From assembly GCF_000003815.2 (NCBI RefSeq), contig NC_049991.1, positions 12,515,123 to 12,579,122 of the forward strand: a DNA stretch of 64,000 nucleotides, written 5' to 3'. Made by a program: the position numbers and the translations under genes. Every line of letters begins with the position of its first letter. Within the stretch, counting starts at the first letter, position 1. Positions 25,380 through 37,420 of the stretch are shown one piece after another. This DNA is from Branchiostoma floridae (Eukaryota; Chordata; Leptocardii; Amphioxiformes; Branchiostomatidae). The notes under the pieces were generated by a model. The model did no database searches and was not told the origin of the DNA. It was given only the letters and a program-made list of their open reading frames with translations.

Positions 25380-28300
25380 CTGAGGCGGGAACAAGCAAAA
25401 CAGTTGGGTCAGCTAACAACTCAGGGTTACAGGAACTGGGTTAGAGGTGTGGGGAGTACAGCAAAACAAAAATAAACGCACAGGATGTAGCAAACTACAC
25501 AAAGTTCGAAAAATAGAAACAAGCTTTAACTTTTAAGATGAAAGACAGTTGATAAAACTAGCCTTCATGTATAGTTTTTGTCGCCAGAGGAATATTCATA
25601 TTTAGATAGCTGATCAAAGAAAAGTCTACCCAAGATGTACACATTTCTTCATATCGAGCAAAGTCAACACTATCGGAAGTTTGATGTTTGTCTTGAAACT
25701 AATAAACAAAATTTTAAGAATGTTGGAATTTTTTACACATGAACGTTCAACACCCAAGACAATAGCTCTATGATTGTATACACAAACTTAAGAATATATA
25801 GTTTGTATACACATCAATACCACAAAAAGAAAGTTTTTGACCCCGATCGACGCCCTTGATCTTTATAAAGTATCGTCTCAGCAAATCTGGCCATACTTAC
25901 GAAATTTAGTCGCATTTCTGTGGTCTTCAATTCGGGTAAAACTTCATAAAGTTGTAATATGTCGGAAGGCAGGTGAAGAAAAGGGCCAACAATGCGCAAT
26001 ATACCGGGAAGAGAATGAGATCTGGTGTGGCTATATGTGTGTGTACAGTTCGGTAAAACTTGCCCCACGGACGGGCCAGGACGGACTCGGTGTTGAGTTT
26101 CCGTCCAAAGTATGCAAAACGCCTCAGGCCACACTGTAATTCATACAGGCAAAAGAGGGGAGCAAGCAAATATTCTCTGCGACATGAACCATAACGTGAA
26201 CGGTCGGAAATCCACGGATCTGTCGACCACAAAAAATCCTTCCCAGAACTTCAATCCAGTAGCCGAAGTTACTTCTCTGTGGGACAATATTCTCCTCAGT
26301 GGAAAGTTTTCCTAACAATCGCGTGGACTGAATTTATTTGGTTGTAAATACAAGCAGAAATGTTTCAAACACGCCACTGTTGGTTTCACCCCTTGATGAG
26401 CGCGTGAGGGTGCAGGAGACCTTACAGTTCTAATTTATCCCGGGATGTCAGAGTGGCATGAGCGTGCATGATGGAGTGGGAGTCATAAGACACACACCGA
26501 CCACCGGCGGAACGCAAACAAAAGATCTTGTCTACAAACCTCGCTACTGTCCGAGGCAGGTGTTCTGTTTAATAAAGCACAGAATATGCGAACAACGCGC
26601 GGGACGTTTATTTATTTATTTATTAGGATTCTCCATTTGGAGGGTATGGCGAAACAGGTGTTAATAACACCTTTTCAAAGCCGCCATACACACATGTGCA
26701 CATGTTCGCACATGTCTACACGCGGCGGGGTTACACCGCCCCTTACGGGGTGATATACCCTTTCGCTGGCTGATACGGTATGGAGGTTCGCCAGGCCTCC
26801 AACCGGGTGATTTGAAGTGAATCACCAACTCCAGACAGAAGGGTTTGTTCCATCTCACGTTGTTTAGTTGTTTGGGAGTCTATCCTTGAGTGTTGGTGTG
26901 TGGCCCTTTCCTGAGGTGGCCGGTGTATGTTCTACCCCAACCCACCCGTGTCCAACAATTACCGCTGACCCGGGCAGCCGCCCGATTATTTTCTCACCAA
27001 GCACATCCGACAGACACTCTAAACTAAGAAAACACATGGATCTTAGATACGTTTTACACTGGGACAGACTCATACAATACGTTTTCTCAAAGTTGTACCT
27101 GATAATCTAAGTTCCAAGAGTTCTGTATCTGTTTTGGTGAGTTGTTAGCGCGCCTTGTTTTTCTCTTCGTTGTAAAGAAGACCATGTACCAGTGGAACAA
27201 ATTTTGGAAATGCCTAAGGGATCAGCCAGGACAGTGCTTCCTTTTCCGTTTAACGTTGATGCTTTTTTAATAGCTTACAGTGAGGAAAAACAGAGGGGCT
27301 TTGTGTGAGCCTGACGTTTTTGTAACCCAGTTATGTTTGATTAACTATCCGTGTGTCAAGACACAATAATTGGCTAATGAATGCCTCAGACAATGACTGA
27401 CACTGCCTGTCATACCTGAAAATGAATCCTGTATCGTAGCCTCCTCTTTTCCTTGGGAAATGTACAACGAAAGTTGCGAGCTAGACGTGCGAGTTTGTAG
27501 ACGATGTCTTTACGATGATTTGGAAGAGGTGGGACTGTACCATACGGAATCTCTCACACATTTTTGTGGAGTCTGAAACTCCCGTCGAACCTATAAAAGT
27601 CTACAAAATACAATACAGCACACAGCTATACTCTCTAAAGGCTTCACAGAAGGTACGAATTACGATTCCCCCTCCAGACAACAGCTTGGTCTATTCACAG
27701 GTGAAAAGTTCATACTTCAATGGTAAAAGTTGTAAGACTACATCAAGGACTGCCGATTGGGTGTCTGTTCTGTAGAGGGCTACAAACTGACAAAAGGCAT
27801 CTATTTTTTTGATAGAGAAACAAAAACTCTTGTTGATTTACTAAAGGTAAGATTGAAATTTTATCTTTACTATTTTGTCTGTACACACGCAGGTCATGCC
27901 TTAATTCTATTTCGCGCTTGAAGGAGACATCCCCGGTGATTTAAAGCTAGTTTGAGTGTGCCCGGTGGAAAGTTCGCTGGTCCGTGCCTGTTTTAAAATG
28001 GACCTTCCTCCCTCAAGGGAACCAAAGACGAATAAACAACCACACGCGAATTCTAGTACATTTCGTAGTTCAGTTCAGGACAGCGTTTGTCCAACTCCAA
28101 GTATTGATTTCCAAAAGGAACAAAAACAAGGAACACGGTAATCGATTTTTGATACGTCCGTTTCTTATCTTTTCTCTGTTATATATATTCTATGATGGAT
28201 TGATGCATCTATGTGTCCTGTTTTGAACAAACTTTAGAAGTAGTACGTCTCACATTGATGAGATACGAAAAATGATGCTTTCATGCCACTTTCTTGGCAC

Positions 28301-31300
28301 CCTCTACTGTTGATTCTAACACGTATCACAAGTATCCTTCCAAAAACTGACCAAGGTGTTTTGGCAGACTGGAACACTAGGGCAGTGCCCTTCTATCAAA
28401 GATCATCCAAGGACACGCACACAAACACTCTAACATATTGTATCCGGTCTCAACTACGATTTGTTTTGTAGTCATGTTTTCTCAAAATATTAGCCAAAGT
28501 AATTTTACGTCATTTCAAACTTTACCGTTGAAAACTTCTTTTGATGATAAAATTCATGTCGTTTCCTTTCTGTAGGGTGTCTGGAAGTCCACCTGTTATC
28601 AACATAATAAATCAAATAACCACATTAACGCTTTTGTTCCAACTTGCCGTTGTGACGCCGCGAGTGAGTGTTTCTCGTGAGAAAGTGCGCGAGTTGGGAC
28701 ACCAGATGGGAGAGGGAGGGGGGCAGGGGAGGGCCACTTCACACCCACTTCACACCAACACAACGGAAACTGCCAAATTGTTAAATCTGTTTGCGATGTT
28801 TTTGACACTCCTATCTCAGCTTGATATGTGGTCTGTGAGGCAAGCAGTGCGCTTTATCCTAATTTGTGTATTTACTCCCTAAGTCCCTATATCAATGACT
28901 TGCCTTTTAACTTTTCTTTAATAGAACGTGAAATATTATATGTAGTTTCTACATCTTGTATCTGACATAAACTGTATTGCAAAAGTTTACAGAAATGTTT
29001 GTGTAGGTGTGTTATTGTTGAATACTGTATGTGTGTGCCAACAAAACTACAAACAAAGTTTGGGGTCAATTTGTATACAAAATACAATGACTACACTTAG
29101 AGAATCCATCCGTCACTGTCATGTTACAGTTCGTGGTTTAAAACAATTAAGAACACGGTCTGCATTTATGTAAGATTGTTTAAAGCAGTCAAGCACTACT
29201 CCTGGAATAAAAACACTCGAGGAATAAAAACACTGGTATAAAAACTCCTGGTTTCAGTGTAAAGAAAATCATCTGTCCGGCTAAACAATGGTACTTGTAA
29301 CAAACAAATAACGTTTATTTAATGAGGCATATTCTACTCAGGACTAAATGAGTGATTAAAGAATTTTGCTGCTGTTTTCTGTGCATCCGCGTATACATAC
29401 ATTTGTAGGTACAATGTATGTTCAAGTTCATAATGACATAGGTTGTTTGACTGAAATACCATACTTTTAACACCGTGTCCCGTAATAATAATAACTTCCT
29501 GACTCTGAGATGAAAACACGATACGGCCATACCATTCCGAGTATTAATACGATAGCTTTGAAATGTGTACATTTCCTTTCCTGGCGGATTTAGTGAGAAG
29601 GATATTGAGCATATGAACCCCACACTCTATACCGTAAGATAAACAAGCCAAGTGATGTGTTAAGCTGAATTATTTGTCCTGTGATTTCATTCCGCCCGGG
29701 GACACATTCAAAAGCGAGCTGGATGTGCTCATATCGGGAAACAAAAGCCAAATGGAGAGGTTGTGTGAGGGGAGAACAAAGGCGTCGCTCCCTCAGGACT
29801 GGGGCTCGCGGGCGTTCGCCGTGCGATCGCCGTGGAAATGTGGGCCAAGCCCCGGGAACCGAGACGCACGGGGGCTGACCAACAAACGCCCGCAATATGC
29901 CAGCGTTCGGCTTTGTTAGCGATACGTTCTAGCCGCCGGAGTGCTCCATCTGTGCGGTATACACGTCTACGGACTCTCTACTCCAGCGTTTGTTTTGACA
30001 AGTCAGGTTCCTTAATCACATTTCTTATCGGCACACATACGAACGAACAAATTAGGGTTGGTGGTTTCTGAGAGGACATTTCCTCACTACACTGTCACTT
30101 TTACCCGCAGAAAATCAATGTATGTAGAATGACAATAAAGAATAAAGATTGCTATCCAATTAAGTTGTACATGTGTACGCGAATGCATTAAGATTGTTGT
30201 TTTATTTCTATGTATATTGAGTAGACAGTAATTCAATGATTTATATTTCTACTGTACTTACAATTTCATATGTTGAAACAGCTTAACAGGTAAGCTTTAA
30301 TTAGATTTTAGACGCATCAACAAAGTACTAAACTTGTTGTTTTGCTATCATTATGAAACAATAGCCAATCTTATTGTCCGACCAAATGTATACCTCAACA
30401 GATTTGTATCTTTTTTGTCTGCCCCGAAAGGTGTGAAAACTTGAAGAGCTATGGAGCTGATTAAGTGGCCCATTTAAGTCTGGTTGTGACACCTCAATTG
30501 TTACTTCTTCACCCCAATACGTTTTTACATTGTACAAAAAAGCACGAACCCTTATCTGATGCACAGACAAAGAAGACCGGTATGCATAGCCAAATACCGT
30601 GTTAAAACTATCAGCCAATTTTCTTGTCAACGACTTACAAGATATGGGCTTACGGGAGGATAAAGGGGACCCGTGCATTTTTGTGTTGAGCGGAGAATTG
30701 TCGAGGTTTTTTTAGGAGAAGGAAAAACCTGGGGGCTTCACGGCAGAGTTGTCGCGCAGGTGCGAACTTATCGCCCATAATAGGGGCTCAATCCCCGCTA
30801 AATAACCAAACACAAATCGCTAGATCGAAACGGTTTGTTAATTCTGATTGGCCTTTGTTATATATTCTGAATCAATTTCCTTGTTTGCTTGCTGGATTTG
30901 TTAAAAATTTGGACGAGATTGCGCTCAGTTCTTCCCGGGGGCTGATGCATCTGGGTGCCGAAACAACATGGCGGAAACGACCGGCAAAAGGCATGGGCGA
31001 AACGGTAGGATTTATGTCAAGCGTTTTCGGACCCAAATAGAACCGGGCGGAGGGTTTCCACGGGACATGAGTTACATTATGAGACGTAACGTAGCAGAAA
31101 AATAACCGCACGGCAAAGAGAAATGTGCAGAGCTAGTGTGCTCGAGGCTACTGTCTAGCGGACGTGCACTTACTCAGAGAAGGAAGTCCGCACAGTACAC
31201 ATTGGATCGTGGACTTCCGATCAGAAATACACACCGGGAAAATAACCCTACTTAGTAGACGACTAATACAACAAATAGATTTGCCATACATCCAATACAC

Positions 31301-34109
31301 ACGACAAAAGCGATAGCTACGGATTATGTACTATTTGCAAGAATCACATATAGAGAATTCTCATTTGATATCTAAAAGTTTTGTGCTTTTGATTTAAAAC
31401 GTTTACTAATGTCGGTTGATCCTTTGTATGTATGTGTATTTTTGTAAAAATCGCGGCTTTTTTGGTTGCTGAAAATAGTGAAATGATATGAATTTTAGGA
31501 GCGTATTAATGCCTCACTGACAAGCCTGAGCAAAACGTAATGGAAAGGAGTGAAATACAACTATTCGGAGTACAAACCACACGCACGTATTTTGGTCTAA
31601 AATATGGGCACGCGAGCTACGGAATTCGTTAGCGAAATTTTCTTGAGTACGCAGGGATTGTCACCCGCATCCAAATGACCCAATTTATCACTGGCACACA
31701 TGTGTCAAACGATCCCTCTCAAAACACCAAAATTAAAACGTATAACACGGCGACAATTCCCGATGTTTTAATGGTTATTTGATAGAATTAGCACCTATTA
31801 TGTGGCGAAGTCGTTAATAAGCCGGCCATTCTTGTCAACTTTTCGATTATGTTTTACTGTTGTTTTTAAGAGAGTATTAGTGTGACATACGACAGCATGG
31901 GGTGTGTTGGGGGGAAGTGGGAGAGATATACACGGAGCTAGGGGTGAGAAAATCCGCTTGGCTAGGCGGGGACCATACGGCGGGCCGTAACCGATCAAAC
32001 GTCCCCCCGACAGAAGTTTGTTTAAGCGACGGCAAGAAGCCACAAACAGTGTGGCTTCTCCTCTCAGTCGTGGAGCACTAATTGATTTTTGGCGGGAGAC
32101 TTCGCGCTTTTTCCCACGCAAAAACTAGCACAAGAGCTATTGAACCATTTCCAGTCGACAAACGTTTGATTAGAAATGCTTTCCGTTGATTAAGTGCAAG
32201 TGACGACTAGGCAGGCTAAACTGGCAGGCAAAACTGGCAGGCAGGTTTCAAGAAGTCAAGCGAGCAAAGTTCCTTGCACTAACGACGCGTCTTTCAACAC
32301 AGGCCTAGTCGCTAAATATTTCCCTGACTAGACCTGCACCAACGCGTTTTTCCCACACATGGGGCACGTATATATTCCACGGCGAATATTCTCCTGGCAG
32401 GCTTTTCCGTCTGTCTCGTTACAAGAACACCAGTGAAACGCATGGGCGGGCGGTGAGAGTTTTTTTTAGTACAAACTGTTTACGACTAGAGCTCAAATGA
32501 GTGTAACGTGGTTAAGAATGTCAATAAATCTTCCCGAGATGCTTGATATGCTTCTTTCGACTCTGTATCAAAGGGAGAACAGCATCAACTTTGGAACTTT
32601 TAATCGCTGGACCAAAATCTTTGTTCTAAGTTCATTTACTTTGAGCAAGGAGGTCCCTTGCTTTGAGAGAGTTCAGAAATGTTCAGTTGGTTTCTGGTTG
32701 TTCCTAATTCTATGGGACGTCCGAAGAATTAGATTTAAGGATCTTTGTACCTTGATGTTACAGTTTGGGAACTAGTTTAGATCAAAGGAAAGTGTGTCTG
32801 TCTCACCTGTACTCTAGACTCCACCAGATCCAGCCTGAGTGCGAGAGCCTCTCTCATGAAGACATCGGGGTAGTGGCTCTCCTGGAACGCGCGCTCTAGC
32901 TCCTCCAGCTGCCACGAGTTAAAGTTGGTCCGGGTTCTCCTGCGCTTGGGAGGCATGCCTTCCCCCGAATCCTGACCATTTTCTACAAAGGAAAACAGTA
33001 GAGAATCCCTCAAGTTGTTGCTTTCTGGAAAGACAATTGAGAAAACGTTCAAGGAAGGTGAAGGTATTGTCTGGTAGCCAGGTGGTAAGTTTTATCAAGT
33101 TTTAGCAGTGGTGACCAAGTATACCTTTACCTCAGTACCTGTGTCTTCTTCCAGTCAATGTTTCTTGACAATGTTTGGTCTTACGTTTGCTCCAAAATTG
33201 TGATTTTACGAAGTTTTTGGTTAACAGTGCTTAAGATCAAGAGAGCCAAGGTCTTTGGCGGCCCTCTTAAGGCGGGTGAGGGAACACCTGAGTGATTCAC
33301 TACGTTTACTTTCCATCAAGTTTGCGGCGAGGCGAGCGTTAATTGTCGTAGGCAGCGACCGTGCCCGCGGCCTTTCCTCACCGGACTACATTTAATCACT
33401 CCAGGGGACAGGGTGAGCTCCGGTACCGAAAAATCATTCACCATGCTACGGTGATACGGTTGGGGCGACGACAGAATGCTGCAAAATTTTCTACAACCCT
33501 TGCTAGGCACAGGGACCAAAAAGGCGACATCGTCTCGACGTTTTGTCGCACACCTAATACTGTATTTACAGACCATGCACATGCCCTAATGAAAGTTACT
33601 TACTTAGGCTTTCACACAGTTACTGAATGTTATAAACTCATGACACACTACCTATACAGATGCTGGTGCAGGCTTTAGTATCTTAATAGTCACAGACAAA
33701 CAAAAAAGATCAGATCATCATGAAATAAAACAAACAACGCACGACTACAAAAAAGCCACTAGCACAACACAACACAAGAACACATTCTGCCTGAACTTTT
33801 CAAGGGATTTAGAATATAGTCAGGGTTTTGACGTGTGCTGTTCCTACCTTGTTTGTTGTTCCCAGCCGTGGTGGTGATGACATTTATGCCACCGTTCAGC
33901 ATCATGGATGTCTGCGGGAAGGAGACGCTCGGGTGCCCGCCGCCGCTCAGGATCCCGTCGATGGAGAACGGCCTGGGACCGGGCAGGCCCGACGAGGTCG
34001 GCGGGAAGTCGAAGGCATGAGGGTACGGCGGGTGCGAGTAGGGGAAGCCGGGCAGGTTGACTCCGTTCAGGTGCGGGAACTGCTGGGTGATCAGACAGTT
34101 GTCCATCAT
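24360..34109 (-). CDS. UNC homeobox transcription factor (Uncx/unc-4 family), three exons
   Basis: Joining 34109-33848, 32982-32807 and 25379-24360 gives an uninterrupted 485-residue protein. The PRD-like homeodomain is at residues 101-160, with Q50 and N51 (residues 150, 151), W48 and F49 intact. N-terminal to it, FSIDGIL (48-54) is an eh1/octapeptide-like Groucho-binding motif. After it come [16 protein letters not shown] (165-180), diagnostic of the unc-4/Uncx family, a charged E/R/K-rich stretch (185-211), SPYSIESLL (376-384), [13 protein letters not shown] (415-427) and an OAR-like motif [13 protein letters not shown] (453-465). It should act in the nucleus as a DNA-binding regulator, mainly a repressor. 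In vertebrates Uncx patterns posterior somite, kidney and neurons. I chose the second in-frame start, MMDNC, because vertebrate Uncx also begins MMD; a frame-compatible ATG lies 48 bases upstream. Confidence 0.96.
26610..26850 (-). mobile_element. 3' end of a retroposon-like (LINE/SINE) fragment
   Basis: Read on the minus strand, a GC-balanced sequence with small stem-forming segments (CCCCGTAAGGGG) ends in CCTAATAAATAAATAAATAA, the kind of short-repeat 3' tail produced by non-LTR retrotransposons. The overlapping minus frames (26661-26858 and 26864-27073) show no reverse-transcriptase motif. The 5' limit is uncertain and target-site duplications were not found. Confidence 0.4.
29680..29950. 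promoter_or_regulatory. Intronic GC-rich island, candidate Uncx enhancer
   Basis: High-CpG block in the middle of intron 2 with GAACAAAGG (SOX-type ACAAAG core), ACCAACAAAC (forkhead-type AACAAAC) and GCGATCGC. The overlapping short frames on both strands reflect low stop-codon density. Confidence 0.3.
30690..31110. promoter_or_regulatory. Second intronic island, candidate regulatory element
   Basis: Mixed GC-rich stretch with GCAGGTGCG (E-box), CTAAATAACC, GATTGGCC (inverted CCAAT) and repeated GGGG/CCCC pairs. It is distinguished from the flanking AT-rich intron only by composition and motif density. Confidence 0.22.
31960..32450. promoter_or_regulatory. Third intronic island with short GGCAGGC repeat
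   Basis: CpG-containing region just 5' (in gene direction, downstream) of exon 2. It includes three AGGCA-containing tandem pieces (about 32208-32245: GGCAGGCTAAACTGGCAGGC and a near copy). Regulatory role is a guess. Confidence 0.2.
32807..32982 (-). CDS. Uncx exon 2 (homeodomain residues 1-46)
   Basis: 176 bases, entered in phase 1 after acceptor TTTTCCTTTGTAG and left in phase 0 at ACAG/GTGAGA. It encodes ENGQDSGEG and MPPK, then the homeodomain start RRRTRTNF through helix 3's beginning (SRVQ). Residues F8, L16 and F20 of the homeodomain core are present. A second in-frame acceptor at 33025-33026 would add 14 residues; see findings. Confidence 0.95.
32983..33847 (-). other. Uncx intron 1 (865 bp)
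   Basis: Donor CAAG/GTAGGA and acceptor TTTGTAG/AAAATGG, phase 1. It holds no other convincing exon. A 105-codon plus-strand frame at 33361-33678 is within the intron and unsupported. Confidence 0.9.
33848..34109 (-). CDS. Uncx exon 1 (N-terminus with eh1-like motif)
   Basis: 262 coding bases encode residues 1-87: [15 protein letters not shown], a Pro/Tyr-rich stretch, then [17 protein letters not shown] containing the eh1/octapeptide-like motif. The second ATG (34106-34104) has A at -3 and G at +4, a favourable initiation context. The exon ends in phase 1 at CAAG/GTAGGA. Opposite-strand frames of 136 and 128 codons are shadows created by CpG-rich coding sequence. Confidence 0.94.
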
Positions 34110-34286
34110 GGTACACACACTGTCCCGACGTACGTACGAACCGTCGACAACAACCAACTAACAGACGAACGTTCTCGGTGCGGACGTGACGAGACGGAAC
34201 ATGAGACTGGTGCTCATGTGCGCCACTCACGGGTTTAGTCCTGACACCGAGGGGGGTGCCTGCACATCACCCCGGCACGGGCCTGA

Positions 34287-34291
34287 CCAAT
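34287..34291. promoter_or_regulatory. CCAAT box upstream of Uncx start
   Basis: TGACCAATCA lies 178-182 bases upstream of the chosen Uncx ATG (inverted CCAAT, ATTGG, relative to the gene). NF-Y boxes often lie 60-100 bp from a transcription start, so Uncx transcription may begin around 34150-34230; no TATA box is seen there. Confidence 0.3.
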
Positions 34292-34549
34292 CACAGCCCG
34301 ACCTTCCCAGCACCATGAATACACACCGTAAAACCCGTCTGTTTTTACAGCGGCAAAAATCCAAACAACGTCATCACAATATTTTCATCAAAACACATCG
34401 ATAATTTTGACGCAATAAAACAGACGCGACTCTACATCAACATGTCACTGTTTTTGCCGGGATTTGTTTATTTTGTTACTTCCGTGAGCTCAACGAAATA
34501 GCAAAGATTAAGACGAGTTAGAGTAACTAGTCGGACCATCGGAGAGTCG

Positions 34550-34640
34550 ATTGGCTGTTTACAGCACCAGACATTAGCAGACCAGTCCTCATTGGCAGCT
34601 AATTATAAAAGCCAGCCCCTCCCCCACACCTACGGCCAAA
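34550..34640 (+). promoter_or_regulatory. Candidate divergent core promoter (ATTGG x2, TATAAAA)
   Basis: Inverted CCAAT boxes at 34550-34554 and 34591-34595 precede TATAAAA at 34604-34610 and a CCCCTCCCCC tract. This order and spacing point to a start near 34635 directed to the right, away from Uncx. On the minus strand the CCAAT boxes would fall downstream of the TATA-like sequence, so it fits Uncx poorly. A divergent non-coding transcript is the likeliest product. Confidence 0.35.
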
Positions 34641-36879
34641 CGAGCTGTCACGGCGAGGGGAGAGAGAGCCCCGGGCTAGACAGACCTGATTTTGATAGAT
34701 CGATCTGTTCCTAATTACACGTTAAAAGTTATACATGGTTTCGACGCTGCGGGCGGGAAGTAATAGATTTTCATACATATTGCATTGAGTAATTGGAGCC
34801 ATGTGTGTTCGTTACTAAAAATTAAAGGGGGCGAGAAGTACAGGAAGGTTGGCCGGGGCGAAGGGGAAGGTCGCCCGAAGGAAAACTGAGTGAGACCCCG
34901 CTTAACAAAGACGAGGATTCTGCTCGGCCAGTGACAGGGCAAATGGCACGACAAGCCTCATTATTCCCCTTCCACGACCTCGGCTTGATTAATCGTGTCG
35001 TATATCTCATAAACATAACCACAATCTCAGACAGTCGGCAGGCATGTAATAGATACATATACATTCCGGGTTAAACATGTTGATTCCATATGAATGGTAT
35101 GTATCACACCTTTATAATCACCCAATTTATGTTCATGTAGAAATGAAATATCGAAGTGTAGGCGTAGTGTATAAACAAAATCACATATTTCCAAGAACCT
35201 GTCGTGCGCTGTCACATATCATTTTGTTTGTTTTCCTTTTTGCTGTGTATAGAGTCAAGCAGGACTAGATTCAATTTGGTTTGAAGACTTTTTTTGTACG
35301 TTTGCACCTCACAAAGTAGAAGTTTCACCCCAAACCGACCGCTCGGTGGGGGACTGGTGGCTAAATAGAGATGCTCAACTTGACAAGCTGACCCGATGGA
35401 GGCAGTTTCCTTTCACCGCGCGTTTCGCCTTAATCTGACTTCTCAATGGCCGATTTTGTGCTCCATTCAATGTCAGAAGAAAGGAGCACAAAGAAAAAGG
35501 TTTAAAGAATGACAAAAAGTAACAGAAACCTACGGGACAACCAATCCAGGAAAGACAAGCCAATCCAGAAATGACAGGGATAAATGATAGCTGAGATGCG
35601 CGCTTTTCACATGGTTCTGTATGGGCATTTACGAGTGTTAAGTAAGTGTGAACGTTTTATGCCTTAACAAGATTGATACTCTGAGGTGTTGTGCTTTGTA
35701 TATGAAACCAATCCGAGTTTTGTTGTATACACTAGCAGTAAAGGATTGGTCTTATCTGATTTTATTTGTATGTATGTATTTATATATGGGACAAATTTGC
35801 GGCCAGTTATGTTGGGCTCGCTAACAACATTAACAGCAACCACTAGAGCTCGAAAATATCTGTATGTTTCGCGCTGTACGTAGGAAATCGTGTCAGTCAT
35901 TACCAACACATGTGCAACTGTGTTTTTTTTATGTCATCTAAAATGTGATTAGAAAGCAAGGACAGGGCTGTATGTACAGAACTGTGGTTTGACCAGCCAT
36001 GTTGGCAAATAGGATAATTAGTGGTGGGACAGGCGTGTCAATCAAACAGTTAGGCAGATCATACAAGGCGGACGGCTTGTCACTACGTCCTCACCGTAGG
36101 TCTATATGCAAGCTTGGTCTTTTCTTTCTAATTTTGTTGTGGTCCATATGAAATTACTGGCAATTGCAAGGACGTGGGCACCGGAGGATATCTCTTACTG
36201 ACTCCGTTCCACCCTCCCCCACCCATGCGTCTTGTAGCGGCAAGCAACCATCCTTCTTAATTCACACAACAGAGCAATGACAAATGGGCAGAACGAAGCG
36301 GGTCGTTTATTTGCGTGTAGGCCTTACAGAAAGCGAACCTTCGGGGGACGTGGGAACTTTTAAATGAAACAGAACGAGCAATTTGGAGGCAACCAGTTGA
36401 CAGTGATGTACCGGGTCCTCCTCTAAGACAAATGAGAACCTTCGTTAACACAATTCCCGGTAATTGAATTATATTCCCTCCAAGTCGAGAAGTGAAATGT
36501 AGCTACCCAAGAAAAACTACGAAGAGAAGACCAAAGTGCAATTAGAAATCATGCTGGGAGCAAATTAAAGTCTCGCGATAGTATCCATCTCTCGTCAAAG
36601 AAAACGTGAGCTTGCATGAATGTAGGCCGAGAGATGGAAACACAGAGCGTATTGTCAAATTGGATCTCTTCATACATTTAGTTTTAACGTCAATGGGAGC
36701 AACGGAGGCCGGCTATGATTTGTGTCCCGTGTTTAATTTCAAAATTGAACGCAGAGAGAAGTCACACTCCTTCGGGAAACTCATCTTTTATATTTCTCCG
36801 GTTACATCGCAAACGGAGTGACACAGAAACGCGCGGATTTACTGGGATGTTGCCCCGTCAGCAATAAGCGGACCAGGGA

Positions 36880-37420
36880 AGCAATGCAAAAATCGATGTC
36901 TCGTAGACAGCGCCTCACATGAATGCTCCCGGTCAGTCTCTCCTACAGTACCCGCCTTTTGCCTCTGTATGCGCCATCAGACACGGCAACCCCAGCCGCA
37001 CATACAGGGACTTACTTACCAATCAAACCATTCATTACGCCCGCCGATCTATGGGCGTTTTAAATGGACAGGTACGGCTTCGTTAAGCAAGGAGGTAAGA
37101 CCCTCCACTCGCCCGGGCCGCCGGCTGGCCACTTCTGACCTAGTGGATTTGGGAGGTAAATCCTCCTAGTGGTCAGCTTAACGAACTCAGATCAATATCC
37201 GGTGTTTAGGCATGCCCAGCTTCTATCTCAACCTTTTAATTGAGGAATCAACTTGTCGAGCGGGATGATTTTAGCGCGGTTTCTCTCCCATCCCCTGGCA
37301 AGAGATTCGTCTACTCGACCTTCAAAGAGACGGATCTAAATGTTAAGAATTTAATTATCGTCGGATTTTCAGGGTTAGTTGGACTTAGCGTTCGTCCTTG
37401 CTGTTGAAGGGTGTTTAGTG
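36880..37420. promoter_or_regulatory. Candidate regulatory island with internal inverted repeat
   Basis: GC-rich block 2.8-3.3 kb upstream of Uncx. TTCGTTAAGC at 37079-37088 is inverted as GCTTAACGAA at 37176-37185. Between them are two AGGTAA-containing pieces with CCTCC partners and two CCTAGTGG copies. TTTAATTATC near 37350 is a homeodomain-type site. Confidence 0.32.

Larger units (their letters stand above)
25380..32806 (-). other. Uncx intron 2 (7.4 kb, splits the homeobox)
   Basis: Donor ACAG/GTGAGA and acceptor CCTCAG/GTCTGG, phase 0, between homeodomain residues 46 and 47, a position shared by many PRD-class homeobox genes. It contains a retroposon-like fragment (26610-26850), GC-rich islands at about 29680-29950, 30690-31110 and 31960-32450, and a short AATAAAAACACTC-type repeat near 29210-29250. 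No other coding exon is convincing. Confidence 0.9.

Noticed and set aside
24694-25383. 229-codon plus-strand frame opposite Uncx exon 3
   Set aside because: Shadow of the Ser/Glu-rich Uncx coding sequence read backwards.
26755-26800. tRNA-like A and B boxes in the retroposon fragment
   Set aside because: Boxes are mismatched and too close together for a tRNA-derived head.
33828-34238. 136-codon plus-strand frame opposite Uncx exon 1
   Set aside because: CpG-rich antisense shadow of a real exon.
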